From Zygnema circumcarinatum (taxonomy: Eukaryota > Streptophyta > Zygnematophyceae > Zygnematales > Zygnemataceae): a stretch of 64,000 bases of DNA. The stretch's first letter is position 1; every line of letters starts with the position of its first letter. Where the stretch lies: the NCBI GenBank assembly GCA_037447605.1, contig CM074804.1, forward strand, positions 2,276,505 through 2,340,504, written 5' to 3'. Both the position numbers and the translations under genes were made by a program. The notes below the pieces were generated by a model. The model was not told the DNA's origin. It did not search any database and saw only the letters and a program-made list of their open reading frames with translations. Below are positions 50,058-62,273 of this stretch, piece after piece.

Positions 50058-52544
50058 AGCTCAAATTTGATCCAAGTTTCAATCGAAAGTCTGCAATGAC
50101 AATAATAAATCATACATTTCTAAAACAGAATATTTCCTGAACTAATTCCTGGGCTGATTGACAATCGGTCAGCCCTTCTGTTCCCAACCTGCAGACGTAG
50201 AAATCCTCAAAACCTAAAAGCGTGAAAACCTAAAAAAAATAAAGAAGCACGATCGAAAAGACCCTCAAGAAAGCGTTAACAGCGCTGAAGTTCCGGCACT
50301 TTTGCCTGCAACGACGCGTCCTGCGAACGCAGGAGAGAGAGAGAGAGAGAGAGAGGGAGCACACATGAGCTCGAAACAACCCCAAAAACGGAGCACTTCA
50401 CAGGGAGCCAACGGTCTAAGGGTCACCATCAAAACTTTTATCTGCCCGCTGAGCCTCCACGCGTGTGAATGTTCGCGTGGCAAGATCCCGCTGGCAACGG
50501 TCAGAAAAAGTGAATCCCTCATCCATTCACAGTCTGCCACGTGGATACAAATCTGTAAAGCGCCAATGGCTGCCCCCTCCACGTCAGCCAGTCAGAGAGT
50601 GCCAGCTGGCATCCCTTCGAGCGCGGTCTCGGAAAAACGGCCGTTAGCCGTCCGTCCGTACGGTCCAGCTCCGCCGGGGCCGCCAGCTCAGCTCAATCTG
50701 GAGGGAAATTTAATCCTGAAAAGGGACCAACATTGCAAATAAGATTCTGGTGTTATACTATATTCTCGATATTGTATGTATCAGGGAGGTATATCGAGAT
50801 CTAGCGAAAGGCAACGGTGGAAAAGGGAGGGCTTGGCATGAATTTGTGGTCAACTTGAAAGAGTGAACATTTCTATGTTGGAATCGTTCAGTTCCGGTTA
50901 ATTGCACGAGCTGGGGGAGAGTTGGGCTTGGACCATTGTTTGTTTGTATGAACTCAGTCATGGCAAGATAGTGTCATTGTACGTCTTCCAGTACCTAAAC
51001 AAGAATCAGTACTCATGTACCGTTTCCCCTGGTGCAGCACTGAGCCAGTAGCATTCGACCAGTGTCGAATGCTCCCCCTGTTGAAAGAGTCTGAAGACAC
51101 GTTTTGAGCAAAACAGCAGACTGTAAATGAGGCCCCTCCGTGAGAGGAAGTCTGACAACATCGTTGCACAATGGATAATAATACCACAGCACGGGGGGGT
51201 GATCTCCATGTGAACAAGTCATGGAGGGGCATGCATACATATTTACAGCATTGATGTACACCATTGAGTCGTGCGGTATATGCAAAGATGGGAGGGTAAC
51301 CAATGCAGGACCCCCAGGACCTCCCACACCCAAGACCCAGAAATGACAAGGATCGTACTTATACTGAAACACTAACAACCTCCCAGGCAATACAAGCATT
51401 CCATATACAGAGGGGCGATGGGGAGAAGGACGTCAGACCTGTACACGGACACCTTCCACCATTTGATGCTTTTTCCACGCTGCCGTCGCAAACTCAATGT
51501 TGTTCTCAGCTTGTGTTAGCCCCTACCGTATTGGGGATTTAGTCGATACATATCGAAATTTCGTTCGTATTGGACCATTCGGACGGATACCGCAATACGG
51601 TTCGATATATTCTTTGTATATCGATTTGACCTGAATTGAGCTGAACTGGACTGAACTGCATAGAAGCGCAGGGGACGGCGGCAGCAGGTTGCTCGCGCAT
51701 GCGTAGTTGTGGGCGAGGGAGCGACGGCATCTGCAGGCACATCAACAATTACATGGTGTTGGTGAGGCGTTGCTTTGTCCGCTTCAAGAACATTCATGGC
51801 TTCCTTTGCCCTCGCGAGGCCAATGCCGAATCCCTCCTCGTTGGAAAGCGTAGGGGCAGAATAGAAAATACTATGACTCTTTCAATGTGCGTGCGTGCCA
51901 TGGTGCGGAGTGCGGAGCTTGTCGCGGCAATGGCGAGTCACCATCCCCGTGACATACACATGGCTGGTTCGAATAACAAGATTCATGGAGGACCATTTCT
52001 AGAATATAGTTACAACTTGAGCTCCTTCGAATTCTCTACACTGCTCGTATAAGGGACACAAATGCAGATGGCAATTGAAATAATCAAGAACGATGCAACA
52101 CCTTCCCTTGCGATGTGCACAAAGAAATAGACAGGCGCAATGCTTGCTTGGAAACTTTATTGGCTGAATATATTACATAGGGCCAGGGAAAAATGAAAAG
52201 AACTTTGTCCTGCAACTTTCCCTACCGTGACATGTGCAACATCGCTGGGCAGAAGCTTTGGCCTGACATCAGCAATACGGTCCGTTAACTCAGTCGTTGT
52301 CAGCAACAATGGTGTTGCTGGCAACTGCACACCGCTACGAAGGACGAACCACGTCTCCTAGCAGCCCACTCTAAATCAGCTAACGAAATGGTGAAAATTT
52401 TCACTCAAGAATCTCAATCAACGGAATGGATGCTGAGCCACTGAGCAAACAATGGTACACTATAAGAATAAGCAAGCCTTTGAGGCGGAAAATAAATCGC
52501 TTCCCGCTCTCGGGAATGACTTCACTAAAAGCGCTTTCTGATAT
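50058..52544. other. Gene-poor stretch
   Basis: Nothing coding is supported. 50330-50355 is a GA microsatellite. CCGTACGG is at 50656-50663. 51535-51625 is AT-rich with repeated CGATAC/GATATA words resembling the motif at 14100-14190. 52040-52540 is downstream flank of root-cap copy A and may include its 3' UTR. Confidence 0.5.
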
Positions 52545-54535
52545 CATAAACCCCTTTACCCTCCCAACCCTCACTGCACGGTGAGGGCGGGCTCGGTGAG
52601 GGTCTGGGTCTGGGCGAAGCCCTGGAAGGCGGAGAAGCGGCAGTCGGCGTCCAGGACGCCCGAGCTCTCGTAGTCCGCCGGCGCGCCGTCCAGGAAGCCC
52701 TTCCCGCTCTCGCCGTCGGCGGCGATGTTGTGATGCAGCGCGGCGGCGACCTGCGAGAACTCCACCGCGCGCTGCTCGCGGCCCTCGCGGTACGTCTGCC
52801 CGAGCACGCCGTGGACGGAGGGGGTCGTCTGCGAGAGGGGCGGGGCGGGGCGGGGCGGGGCGGGGCAAGAGTCAGCGGCAGAGGCAACGCGCAGACCCGC
52901 CAGGCAGGCACCAAGAGTGGAAAAAGTTGCGCAGACAGGCAAAGCGGTTGGGGGGATGGAATGGACTCGGCAGGCAGGGAGGAATGCGCTGCTTGGGTTG
53001 GTTGGGACTCACATTGATCCAGTTGAAGCCCAGGCTGATGTGCGTCTGCACGTCCTCGGGCGTCTGCAGCAGCGGGTTGGCCACGCGCAGGCGCACGTCC
53101 ATGTCCAGGAGGTCGTCGATCTTGACCGAGTAGAAGTCCACGTCGTACGGCCCCTTCTTCTCCACCGCCTCCATCTTGATGGTGAGGCCGCCCTCGCGCC
53201 TGAGCTCGTCCCCGACCTGCATGCGCGGGAGGGTCTCCCCGTCCGCGACCGCCTTGGCGAGGAAGCCCAAGTCTCCGCGCGCGGTGGCGTTGCCGGCGCG
53301 CGCCGCGAGGCGCAGGTCGTGGCCCTCTCCGCCCGCGTGCCACATGAGGCCGAGCTCGCGGATCCAAGTTCGAACCGCCTTCCCGTCCTTGAGCAGAGTG
53401 GCGCTCTCCGTGCGGGTGTCCAGGTACCCCGTCATCTTCATGTTGATGTGCAGCGCGCGGTCGGAGATGAGGCAGAAGCTCTTCCCCGGCTCGCCGCTGA
53501 AGTCGTAGTGCGTGCCGTGCGCGCCCACCAGGTGCGGGTCGTCCACGATCTGCGTCTGGCACTTGGCGCCCACGCGCGTGCTCACCAGCGTGTCGCTCGA
53601 GCACGCCGGCCCGTTCCCGCCGCGGTAGATGAAGCACAGCCCGCCGTACGACCCCCTGCCACGTCCCACGTGCCACGTGCCGCCCTGCCGTCAGCCACAG
53701 GAAGGAAGGCCCCCCCGGAGCCAAAGGGCGCAAGGAGGAACAGAAGGAGGAGGCTTGGGGGCAATCCCTCCCGCAGACTTTACAGCCTAGTTAATGATTT
53801 CACAGCCTATGGACCCCAATGTCAATGGAGAAGGCAAGGATTGAAGGGAGGAGGAAGGGCGGGCGGGCGGGCGGGCGGGGCCTCACAGGTTGAGCCACTG
53901 CCAGTAGCGGCACTTGGTGGACGCCTTGCACTTGAAGCAGCAGTTCTTGGCCTTCACCTTCTTGGTCACGCGGATGGTCGCGTCCACGCGCGTGTCGTCG
54001 GGCAGCTCGCCCACGAGGTAGAACGCGGCCGTGCCGTACCCCACCAGCAGCGGGCAATCCGACGGGATCTGCGCACGTGCCGCCACGTCAGAACATGCCA
54101 GCGCGTCTGCCAGTCTGAGCGAGCCACGTGGCGGGCGAGTCGCCTGCTCACCTCGTACATGCCGCGCAGGCCGCGGCCCTCGCACGGCCCTGTGCTGCAG
54201 CCGTCGTCCTGCCGGAAGTCGGGACACCCCACGTTCTTCTTCGCGCTCGCCCCCGCCGCGGAGACTGCCGCTACTGCCAAGGCGAGCACGGCCCTGCGGA
54301 AGTCCATGGCCCCCCCTGCTGCTGCTGCTGCTTCTGCTTCTGCCGAGGCTGTGAAGGGTGCGAGAACAAGAGTGGCGTAGAGTCGGAGGGCGGACGAGTT
54401 TAAGATTGAAGGGAGGGACGTGAGAGAGAGGCTGAGAGCGGAGGAGAGCGAAGGGGAGAGCGAGGGAGACAGCGGCGGTGAGCGGAGGAGGCGCGGCGGC
54501 GGGCGATATGCCCAGCGGCAGGTGCCGCCACCACT
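52545..54535. repeat. Left arm of 2-kb inverted repeat (contains copy A)
   Basis: Reverse complement of 60247-62273. By eye the match is essentially exact from the stop codon side through exons 4, 3 and 2 and their introns. A few substitutions begin in intron 1 (T/G at about 54091), and divergence grows 5' of the start codon. The outer border is sharp at the shared GGGGTTTATG word. The inner border is gradual, ending near the shared GGTGGCGGCACCTG. Confidence 0.95.
52571..54307 (-). CDS. Root-cap/LEA-related secreted protein, copy A
   Basis: Plant Root_cap (late-embryogenesis-related) family; secreted, molecular function unknown. Exons in transcript order: 54307-54152, 54068-53887, 53655-53013 and 52828-52571, giving 412 residues. 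A signal peptide (RRAVLALAVAAVSAAGASA) is followed by a Cys-rich N-terminal part (CCFKCKASTKCRYWQW), then the conserved core DDPHLVGAHGTHYDFSGEP with SDRALHINMKM. It ends with the family signature GVLGQTYRE and LDADCRFSAF. The core start resembles the VWD fold that Pfam links to this family. GC content is much higher than in neighbours and third positions are nearly all G/C. Intron 3 has a CCCCG tandem. Coding exons 2-4 appear identical to copy C. Confidence 0.85.
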
Positions 54536-56970
54536 GCCCGCCCGGGTGCCTTTCGTACGAACGCTCGCCAGGAGTTCGCCCAAAAGCCGTGCGCTGATTG
54601 GGTAACACGGCCGATAGCGACAAATGCCTGTACGACTGTACGGCATGAATGGGTTTTGTCCACGCTCTGTGCGGTGATTGGCTGCTGGAAATGTTGACTT
54701 CCGTCGACGAGTCGCTACCCGACAAATTATTTTTCAATGTAAGTTCACGATTCGTGTCGGTGGACCGCTGCCGTGCCAGGTGGCACCATACTGAATCTGG
54801 CGTCAACTGCTGGCCAGCTGGGCAGGTCGGGGGGCCAGATGGCGCGCCAGGATTTGTTGGCGGCCGCATGCGGAAACATTTGGGAATAGGCCTGCCGCTG
54901 CGCCAGGTCGGGGAGGTGATACTACAAAAAACGTTGACTCGCGCATTACCAATGCTTGCCACGTGTGCATAATATTCTTTTTGTGGCGTGTTCACATTTT
55001 GGCGGGCCCGAGTGCAGTTCGGCGACGGGCGGCGATAGGCGCCTCCCGCGTACGGACGGATATTGGAGCGCGCCGTCGGGGACTAGAATTCCAATAAAAA
55101 ATTCTAAACTCAGGCCGTTTTATAAAACACTTTTAAAACGCCTACGGCTGTACGGTCGTACTGTAGGCTAATACAACGGGCCAGCGCCAATTGCCGAGCG
55201 TTCGACCGTATATTTGGTTCAATTTCGATGGTCGTATGAACGTGCTAATATTGCTTTTACATTCTGAAAATTTTAGATATTAGGTACCACTTCAGAAATT
55301 GAAACACACTACGCGGTAAAAAGATATGATTTCGATGAGTCATGGTCGTTCTAATTCTGAAATCGAAACCCCTAAAACGACCCTTTTACGGACTTTTTGC
55401 CATTCCTACTGCGTCATCGCTCGGATTCTGTAGGCAAGATTGCTGTAAGGAATACGGCGAACGGGGTGCTCTATCCGCGCCAACTTCATGTTGCGACAGT
55501 TGCAGTTGATGCGCACACGGACACAGTCCCGAGTTCCATGCCAAGCGAAGATGGCCATCCATCCATCCATCCATGCATCCATCTGTAGTCGTGTACAACG
55601 GGACGCGTTCTATTTAGTGTTTGCCAACATGCGTTCCCTTCTATATTCCGAAAGGCCCTCGGCTTCACAGGGGCCTCAGTCGTCTGTCGACGTATGCGCT
55701 GAAAAATGAAGAGTAATGCAGACACGGATCAGTTCAGAGGGTGGTGACGTGATTCACGAAGTGAATTCTACTCGCCCAAAATGTTCATATACTAGCCGGC
55801 AGCCATAGTCCTCATCCATAGGACAATAAGTCAAGGTTTGCACTCCCTCTATCTCCTCCAGCTCTCCCGTTTCCAACCGCCTGTACCAGCTACAGGGGCT
55901 CCTCCCTTCCCTCCCTCCCTTCTACTGCGCAGTACCCTCAAATAGAGTACTGGAGATAGAATTTACTGTGACATTCTTGGCAACAGGCCGATAAGCAATT
56001 TGACATGTCAACTTGCCTTCATCAAAAAACCTCCAAGCTATGATTTTATGAATCTATATATCACGTGTGCGTCTGCTGTTCTGATTCAGAACACCTTGAA
56101 CCTCCCATAAATGCATGGCGATTCATTTCCATAAGGAAATTTCCTTGAGTGGAACTAAGGAACAACAAGCTTGATAAAATTCGCATACAATCAAGGTAAA
56201 GCCAACTTTATTACGATTCCTCCTTGACCAAGGATAAAGAATGAGCATGCAGCCAGATGCACATAACTTCGTGCTCACTGTCTTTGGGCTGAAAAACGTA
56301 TGTAAGAGAAGTGAGCGTAGGATAGATAGCAGGGGAAGTCCCGGCACTCATTCATCATGCATCCTACATTCGTTTTCTTGCATGCAACGCATCACCAATG
56401 TATCGTAACACTTCAGGAACACCAGAGTGCGCAAAAAAAATTGGCAAATCACCAATTTGATGTCTGAAAAATACACCACGATTTACATCTTTGAGCTCAT
56501 GTAGGCCGGCCCGCCCCATGGATAGAAAATGACATTCACTGCTTACCAGCGCCTGTCTGTCGTCTACAGCGTCTATTCCTCTATACAGCGACCCTTACTA
56601 GCTTGAACTTTCTGGGCATCAAGCTCAAATTCTTCTTCTTCTCCACGCTTTTCCACAAAAGGGTCCACTTCAACCATCTAAGAACTTGCCCCAAGTGCCA
56701 ACGTACGTGCCCGGCCGGCATGATCAGACGAAGGGAGATTATTGTTGATGAGACCTTCCACGTTTCTGCGCAACATTTTAATTGCAAACGAGGAGACAAT
56801 CCCTACCGTGGTAAGCATAACATTTCTTCCCATACTTTGCGACCTATGTAGATTACACTAAGACGAGTTGTGCCGCGTGGTTTTCATAATGTTCTAATTG
56901 CTTCAACCTCCACATGGATGACTATCCTTAGACGTGTTAGTGTCACGAACTCGTTTCGAAGTATTTCTAT
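54536..56970. other. Intergenic between copies A and B
   Basis: No supported gene. GTACGG words are at 54630-54645, 55050 and 55140-55165, upstream of copy A. 55554-55583 is an ATCC tetranucleotide repeat. 56040-56950 is AT-rich and probably includes the 3' flank of copy B. Confidence 0.5.
55554..55583. repeat. ATCC tetranucleotide microsatellite
   Basis: Seven ATCC units with one ATGC interruption. Confidence 0.9.
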
Positions 56971-58863
56971 TTAGTCGGAAGCAATAGCCTCGAGCTCATG
57001 GCCTGCAAAGGCGGAGAAGTGGCAGTCAGGATTCATGACGCCAGAACTTCGGTAATCCGCCGGAGTGCCGTCCAAGAAGCCCCTCCCGTTCTCCCCATCC
57101 GCCGCAATGTTGTGATGCAGAGCGGCGGCAATTTTGGCGAAGTCGAGAGCGCGCTGCTCTCGGCCCTCTCGGTAGGTCTGCCCCAATACTCCATGAATGG
57201 CCGGAGTGCTCTGCAGCAAGCCAACGGGTCAAATTTCTGTTAGTGGTTGGGAGAGTTTGGGATAGACACCGGAAGCGAAAGGAGCAGATGTCAAGACGAG
57301 GAGATAATGCTTTTCATAAACATAAAGATGAGCGCAAGAGAAATGGCTAATCACTCACCTGCATCCAATTGATTCCCAGGCCGATATGGGTCTCAGCATC
57401 TTCGGGCGTCTGCAGCAGCGGGTTGGCCACGCGCAGGCGCACGTCCATGTCCAGGAGGTCGTCGATCTTGACCGAGTAGAAGTCCACGTCGTACGGCCCC
57501 TTCTTCTCCACCGCCTCCATCTTGATGGTAAGGCCGCCATCAAACAACATCTTATCACCAACCTGCATCCGGAGAGCCCTTTTCTCAGATACATGCGCAA
57601 GTGAATTATAAGACAAACTGCATTGCAAGAAAAAGGATGCCAAGAAGGAAGGTGGGCAAATCTCTGACCTTCATGCGTGGGAGAATCTCGCCATCCACAA
57701 CAGCCATGTCCAAGAACCCTTCCCCTCGTACTGTGCTGTTTCCGGAACGTGCCACGAGGCGCAAATTGTGTAGTCCTCCCCCTGACTGCCACATAACGCC
57801 GAGCTCGCGGATCCAAGTTCGAACCGCCTTCCCGTCCTTGAGCAGAGTGGCGCTCTCCGTGCGGGTGTCCAGGTACCCCGTCATCTTCATGTTGATGTGC
57901 AGCGCGCGGTCGGAGATGAGGCAGAAGCTCTTCCCCGGCTCGCCGCTGAAGTCGTAATGTGTGCCCTGCGCGCCCACCAGGTGCGGGTCGGCCACTATTT
58001 CCGTCTGGCACTTGGCACCCACGCGCGTTTTAACCAAAACATCTTCGGAGCATTTGGGTCCCTTCCCTCCCTTGTAGATGAAGCAGAGCCCGCCGTACGA
58101 TCCCCTGCGAAATTCACAGTCAAAATCATAAGTAAAGAGCTTCCCTCTGTTTCCTGTAGAACTGTAGGCTTTGATTCAGTTAATGCAGCTTGTTAGCAGA
58201 ATTTCCAGACTTTCCAGAAGCTGACAGTTTTGAGCTGCAAAATGGACACACAGGCTCGAAGAGTCGCTCACAGGTCCAGGAACTGCCAGGCGGTGCATTC
58301 GGACTTCTTTTTGCAGCGTGAGCAGCAGGTGGTCGCGTTCTTCCTTTTGATCACATCGATCTTATGGCTCACGGCGATGTCAGTGTTGTCGGGAATCTCG
58401 CCAACTAGATGGAATTCCGCCGTACCATAGCCAACGAGCAGTGGGCAGTCCGAGGGGATCTGCACACAGAGCAGAGTTTCATTCCTTTAGAGAAGGAGTA
58501 GAGAGGAAGAGGGAAAGTCGAGGAAGGGGAGAGGATGAGGAGAGAGGGAGGAGTCAAGAGGAAAGAAAAGGGATAGCGGTGGAATGAGGGATACGCGTGC
58601 GGAAAGGAGGGAGAACGCCAGGAGAGAGTGGTTAAATGGTGCGAATCAACATGTCGAGACCAAAACGATCACTTCAAGCCGCCCTCCATACTAAAAATTA
58701 CCTCAAATCTTCCCTTGAGTCCGGGCTTGTTCATTTTGCAGCCACCCGTGTTGCATCCATTGTTCTCCAAGTAATTAGGACACGTCAGGTTTGCCCCTTC
58801 GACTGCCAGGGACCCAAGCAGCACCACGAGGACGACAGCCAGAGTGAGCCGGACCGAAGCCAT
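56971..58863 (-). CDS. Root-cap/LEA-related secreted protein, copy B
   Basis: Paralogue of A and C. Exons in transcript order: 58863-58702, 58459-58272, 58104-57669, 57562-57359 and 57210-56971, giving 409 residues. Signal peptide ASVRLTLAVVLVVLLGSLAVEG, then Cys-rich N-terminal part (CCSRCKKKSECTAWQF), core ADPHLVGAQGTHYDFSGEP and terminal GVLGQTYRE, as in A and C. It has one more intron than they do, placed between PRMK and VGDK. Most of the gene is clearly diverged from A/C in DNA and codon use. Two stretches (57798-57956 and 57402-57529) are identical to A and C including silent sites. A CCACGTGG box lies at 59088-59095 upstream. Confidence 0.85.
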
Positions 58864-59655
58864 GGCGACTGACTGAGGCAGCTCTGTCTCCAGCGAGCGG
58901 GTATGGCCCTTCCTTCCTTCCGTCCGTCGGTGCGTGCTGCGGAGCGGAGCGGAGGCAGAAGCGGATGGTGCCGAGACGGTGGCCGCTCGCGCCTTTGAAC
59001 CACCGCCCGTCCGCCGCGCGGCCGCGGGCTCCTGCGCGCGCCCCTGCGCCTCGGGCCCTCGCCGGGCGGCGGTAGCGCCACGTGGCGGGGCGCCACTGGC
59101 TCTGCGGAAGAAAGCCTGCGACTGCACTAGTGGCGGCGCCGGGCGGCGGTACGGCGACGCGTGTCCATGAGGACAAAGAGACAGCTGGCGCGCGCCTGAG
59201 AGGGCGCCTGGCCGGGGAGCTGACCGGCGACTTTCTGACATGGATGACGTCATTATGGTAACGGGTGGCGTCCAACTTTTTGAGAATGGGGAAAACGACG
59301 AGATTTCATTGTCGTTTTGTGTCGGTGCGTGCGGTTTGACCTTCTGTTGGATTCTGTCCGGCAGTTTGAACAGGCTCTATGTTGCCTACGCGCGCGTCTA
59401 TTTGGGATATCGGCGCAACTGCTCGCATGGAACCAGGGACTTGACAGGCGGGATTGTTTGGAAAGCGCGGGCATCCACGCCGAAAACGACAGAGCGCGTT
59501 CCGTACAGTTGAACTTTGGCACCACTCGCACGGGGCCCACCGCGGCGTGGTTCCACGAGGGCGCGCTCTGCCAGCGTGGCGATGACGTGGCCACCACGAC
59601 GGGTCCACCGAGGATCCACCATCCATACCGCGCGGGCTCGCGGTCGCGACCATCG

Positions 59656-59681
59656 ACCGCGGTCACCGCGGTCACCGCGGT
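59656..59681. repeat. CACCGCGGT tandem repeat
   Basis: Three consecutive copies of a nine-base unit that is itself nearly palindromic (ACCGCGGT). Confidence 0.9.
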
Positions 59682-60114
59682 ATCTCTCAGCCAATAGCCG
59701 GCGATCACGTGGCTCACGCTCGCTCGCTCGCTCGCGAGACGCGACCCTTGACAACGGGGTTTGGGTTCCAAACCGGGTCATCTGACGTGGCAAGATCTTG
59801 CCCGTTCGATGGAGCCCGGAGCGCACTTCGTGGATCCCTTCCGTACGATGTCCTCGCGACCACGTCAATATCAGAAGCAGCCAAAATCCATGACTCTTCT
59901 CGAGCCAACCAGAGGCCGCCAACTAACGCCGTCAGCGAAATTTTGTCGGTGTCACTTCCAACGGCTGCCGACCACAAAACGGCAGAATCCACGATTCGCC
60001 TCCTTAACTCTTAGTGTTCCACGCGGCACTTCACCATTGGCTTCCGCCTCTCGCTGGCGACCCGCCTGGCGAAGCCCCCGAGGGTGCCGAGCCGAATTTC
60101 GCGCAGGCAGCGCC

Positions 60115-60241
60115 GGTACAAATTCGTACGGCTTGTACACAGCCGTACGTGCAGCCGTACGCATTCGCCGAGTTTCTGCCCGTCTCGTCTGCGAGGCGCT
60201 GGCCGCCAAAAGCAGTACGGATGTCTGCTCTGTCCGTACGG
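60115..60241. promoter_or_regulatory. GTACGG cluster upstream of copy C
   Basis: Six GTAC-centred words (CGTACGG, TTGTACA, CCGTACG, CCGTACG, AGTACGG, CCGTACGG) about 270-400 bases before the copy C start. GTAC, best as CCGTAC, is the core bound by plant SBP-box factors and by copper-response regulators. Function here is inferred only from motif density. Confidence 0.4.
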
Positions 60242-60246
60242 CAGGC

Positions 60247-62273
60247 CCTGGTGGCGGCACCTGTCCTCGCGGATATCTGCCGAAGCGCCGCCTTCGCTCT
60301 CAGCACACTCCCGGCCTCCGCTCTCTCTCTTTCCCTCGCTCTCCCCTTCGCTATCCTCCACTCTCAGCCTCTCTCTCACGTCCCTCCCCAGTCTTGAACT
60401 CGTCCGCCCTCCGACTCTACGCAACTCTTGTTCTCGCACCCTTCACAGCCTCGACAGAAGCAGAAGCAGCAGAAGCAGAAGCAGCAGCAGCAGCAGCAGC
60501 AGTGGCGGCCATGGACTTCCGCAGGGCCGTGCTCGCCTTGGCAGTAGCGGCAGTCTCCGCGGCGGGGGCGAGCGCGAAGAAGAACGTGGGGTGTCCCGAC
60601 TTCCGGCAGGACGACGGCTGCAGCACAGGGCCGTGCGAGGGCCGCGGCCTGCGCGGCATGTACGAGGTGAGCAGGCGACTCGCCCGCCACGTGGCTCGCT
60701 CAGACTGGCAGACGCGCTGGCATGTGCTGACGTGGCGGCACGTGCGCAGATCCCGTCGGATTGCCCGCTGCTGGTGGGGTACGGCACGGCCGCGTTCTAC
60801 CTCGTGGGCGAGCTGCCCGACGACACGCGCGTGGACGCGACCATCCGCGTGACCAAGAAGGTGAAGGCCAAGAACTGCTGCTTCAAGTGCAAGGCGTCCA
60901 CCAAGTGCCGCTACTGGCAGTGGCTCAACCTGTGAGGCCCCGCCCGCCCGCCCGCCCGCCCTTCCTCCTCCCTTCAATCCTTGCCTTCTCCATTGACATT
61001 GGGGTCCATAGGCTGTGAAATCATTAACTAGGCTGTAAAGTCTGCGGGAGGGATTGCCCCCAAGCCTCCTCCTTCTGTTCCTCCTTGCGCCCTTTGGCTC
61101 CGGGGGGGCCTTCCTTCCTGTGGCTGACGGCAGGGCGGCACGTGGCACGTGGGACGTGGCAGGGGGTCGTACGGCGGGCTGTGCTTCATCTACCGCGGCG
61201 GGAACGGGCCGGCGTGCTCGAGCGACACGCTGGTGAGCACGCGCGTGGGCGCCAAGTGCCAGACGCAGATCGTGGACGACCCGCACCTGGTGGGCGCGCA
61301 CGGCACGCACTACGACTTCAGCGGCGAGCCGGGGAAGAGCTTCTGCCTCATCTCCGACCGCGCGCTGCACATCAACATGAAGATGACGGGGTACCTGGAC
61401 ACCCGCACGGAGAGCGCCACTCTGCTCAAGGACGGGAAGGCGGTTCGAACTTGGATCCGCGAGCTCGGCCTCATGTGGCACGCGGGCGGAGAGGGCCACG
61501 ACCTGCGCCTCGCGGCGCGCGCCGGCAACGCCACCGCGCGCGGAGACTTGGGCTTCCTCGCCAAGGCGGTCGCGGACGGGGAGACCCTCCCGCGCATGCA
61601 GGTCGGGGACGAGCTCAGGCGCGAGGGCGGCCTCACCATCAAGATGGAGGCGGTGGAGAAGAAGGGGCCGTACGACGTGGACTTCTACTCGGTCAAGATC
61701 GACGACCTCCTGGACATGGACGTGCGCCTGCGCGTGGCCAACCCGCTGCTGCAGACGCCCGAGGACGTGCAGACGCACATCAGCCTGGGCTTCAACTGGA
61801 TCAATGTGAGTCCCAACCAACCCAAGCAGCGCATTCCTCCCTGCCTGCCGAGTCCATTCCATCCCCCCAACCGCTTTGCCTGTCTGCGCAACTTTTTCCA
61901 CTCTTGGTGCCTGCCTGGCGGGTCTGCGCGTTGCCTCTGCCGCTGACTCTTGCCCCGCCCCGCCCCGCCCCGCCCCGCCCCTCTCGCAGACGACCCCCTC
62001 CGTCCACGGCGTGCTCGGGCAGACGTACCGCGAGGGCCGCGAGCAGCGCGCGGTGGAGTTCTCGCAGGTCGCCGCCGCGCTGCATCACAACATCGCCGCC
62101 GACGGCGAGAGCGGGAAGGGCTTCCTGGACGGCGCGCCGGCGGACTACGAGAGCTCGGGCGTCCTGGACGCCGACTGCCGCTTCTCCGCCTTCCAGGGCT
62201 TCGCCCAGACCCAGACCCTCACCGAGCCCGCCCTCACCGTGCAGTGAGGGTTGGGAGGGTAAAGGGGTTTATG
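60247..62273. repeat. Right arm of 2-kb inverted repeat (contains copy C)
   Basis: Mirror image of 52545-54535. Spacer between the arms is about 5.7 kb. Introns as well as exons are the same, so this is a DNA-level duplication or a conversion, not retroposition. Confidence 0.95.
60511..62247 (+). CDS. Root-cap/LEA-related secreted protein, copy C
   Basis: Near-exact duplicate of copy A in opposite orientation. Exons 60511-60666, 60750-60931, 61163-61805 and 61990-62247, giving the same 412-residue product. Signal peptide, Cys-rich N-terminus, DPHLVGAHGTHYDF core and GVLGQTYRE end are as in A. The 5' UTR has a longer GCAGAA/GCAGCAG run than A (60455-60500). The last about 15 bases of shared sequence lie just beyond the stop codon, so 3' UTRs differ completely between A and C. 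This gives a way to tell their transcripts apart. The promoter side shares only about 260 bases with A. Confidence 0.85.

Larger units (their letters stand above)
58864..60246. promoter_or_regulatory. Divergent spacer of copies B and C
   Basis: No gene supported. GCCACGTGGC is at 59087-59096. A nine-base tandem CACCGCGGT occupies 59656-59681 and a GCTC run 59720-59737. Near the copy C side, 60115-60241 carries six GTACGG/CGTACG words within about 130 bases. Confidence 0.5.

Noticed and set aside
52917-54380. Very long plus-strand frame (487 residues), mirrored at 60417-61901 minus
   Set aside because: It is the antisense of the GC-rich root-cap genes A and C. High GC third positions remove stops on the opposite strand. 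The sense strand has signal peptide, family motifs and splice sites.
55554-55583. CRISPR-like repeat
   Set aside because: Simple tetranucleotide repeat without spacers; CRISPR arrays are not expected in a plant nuclear genome.
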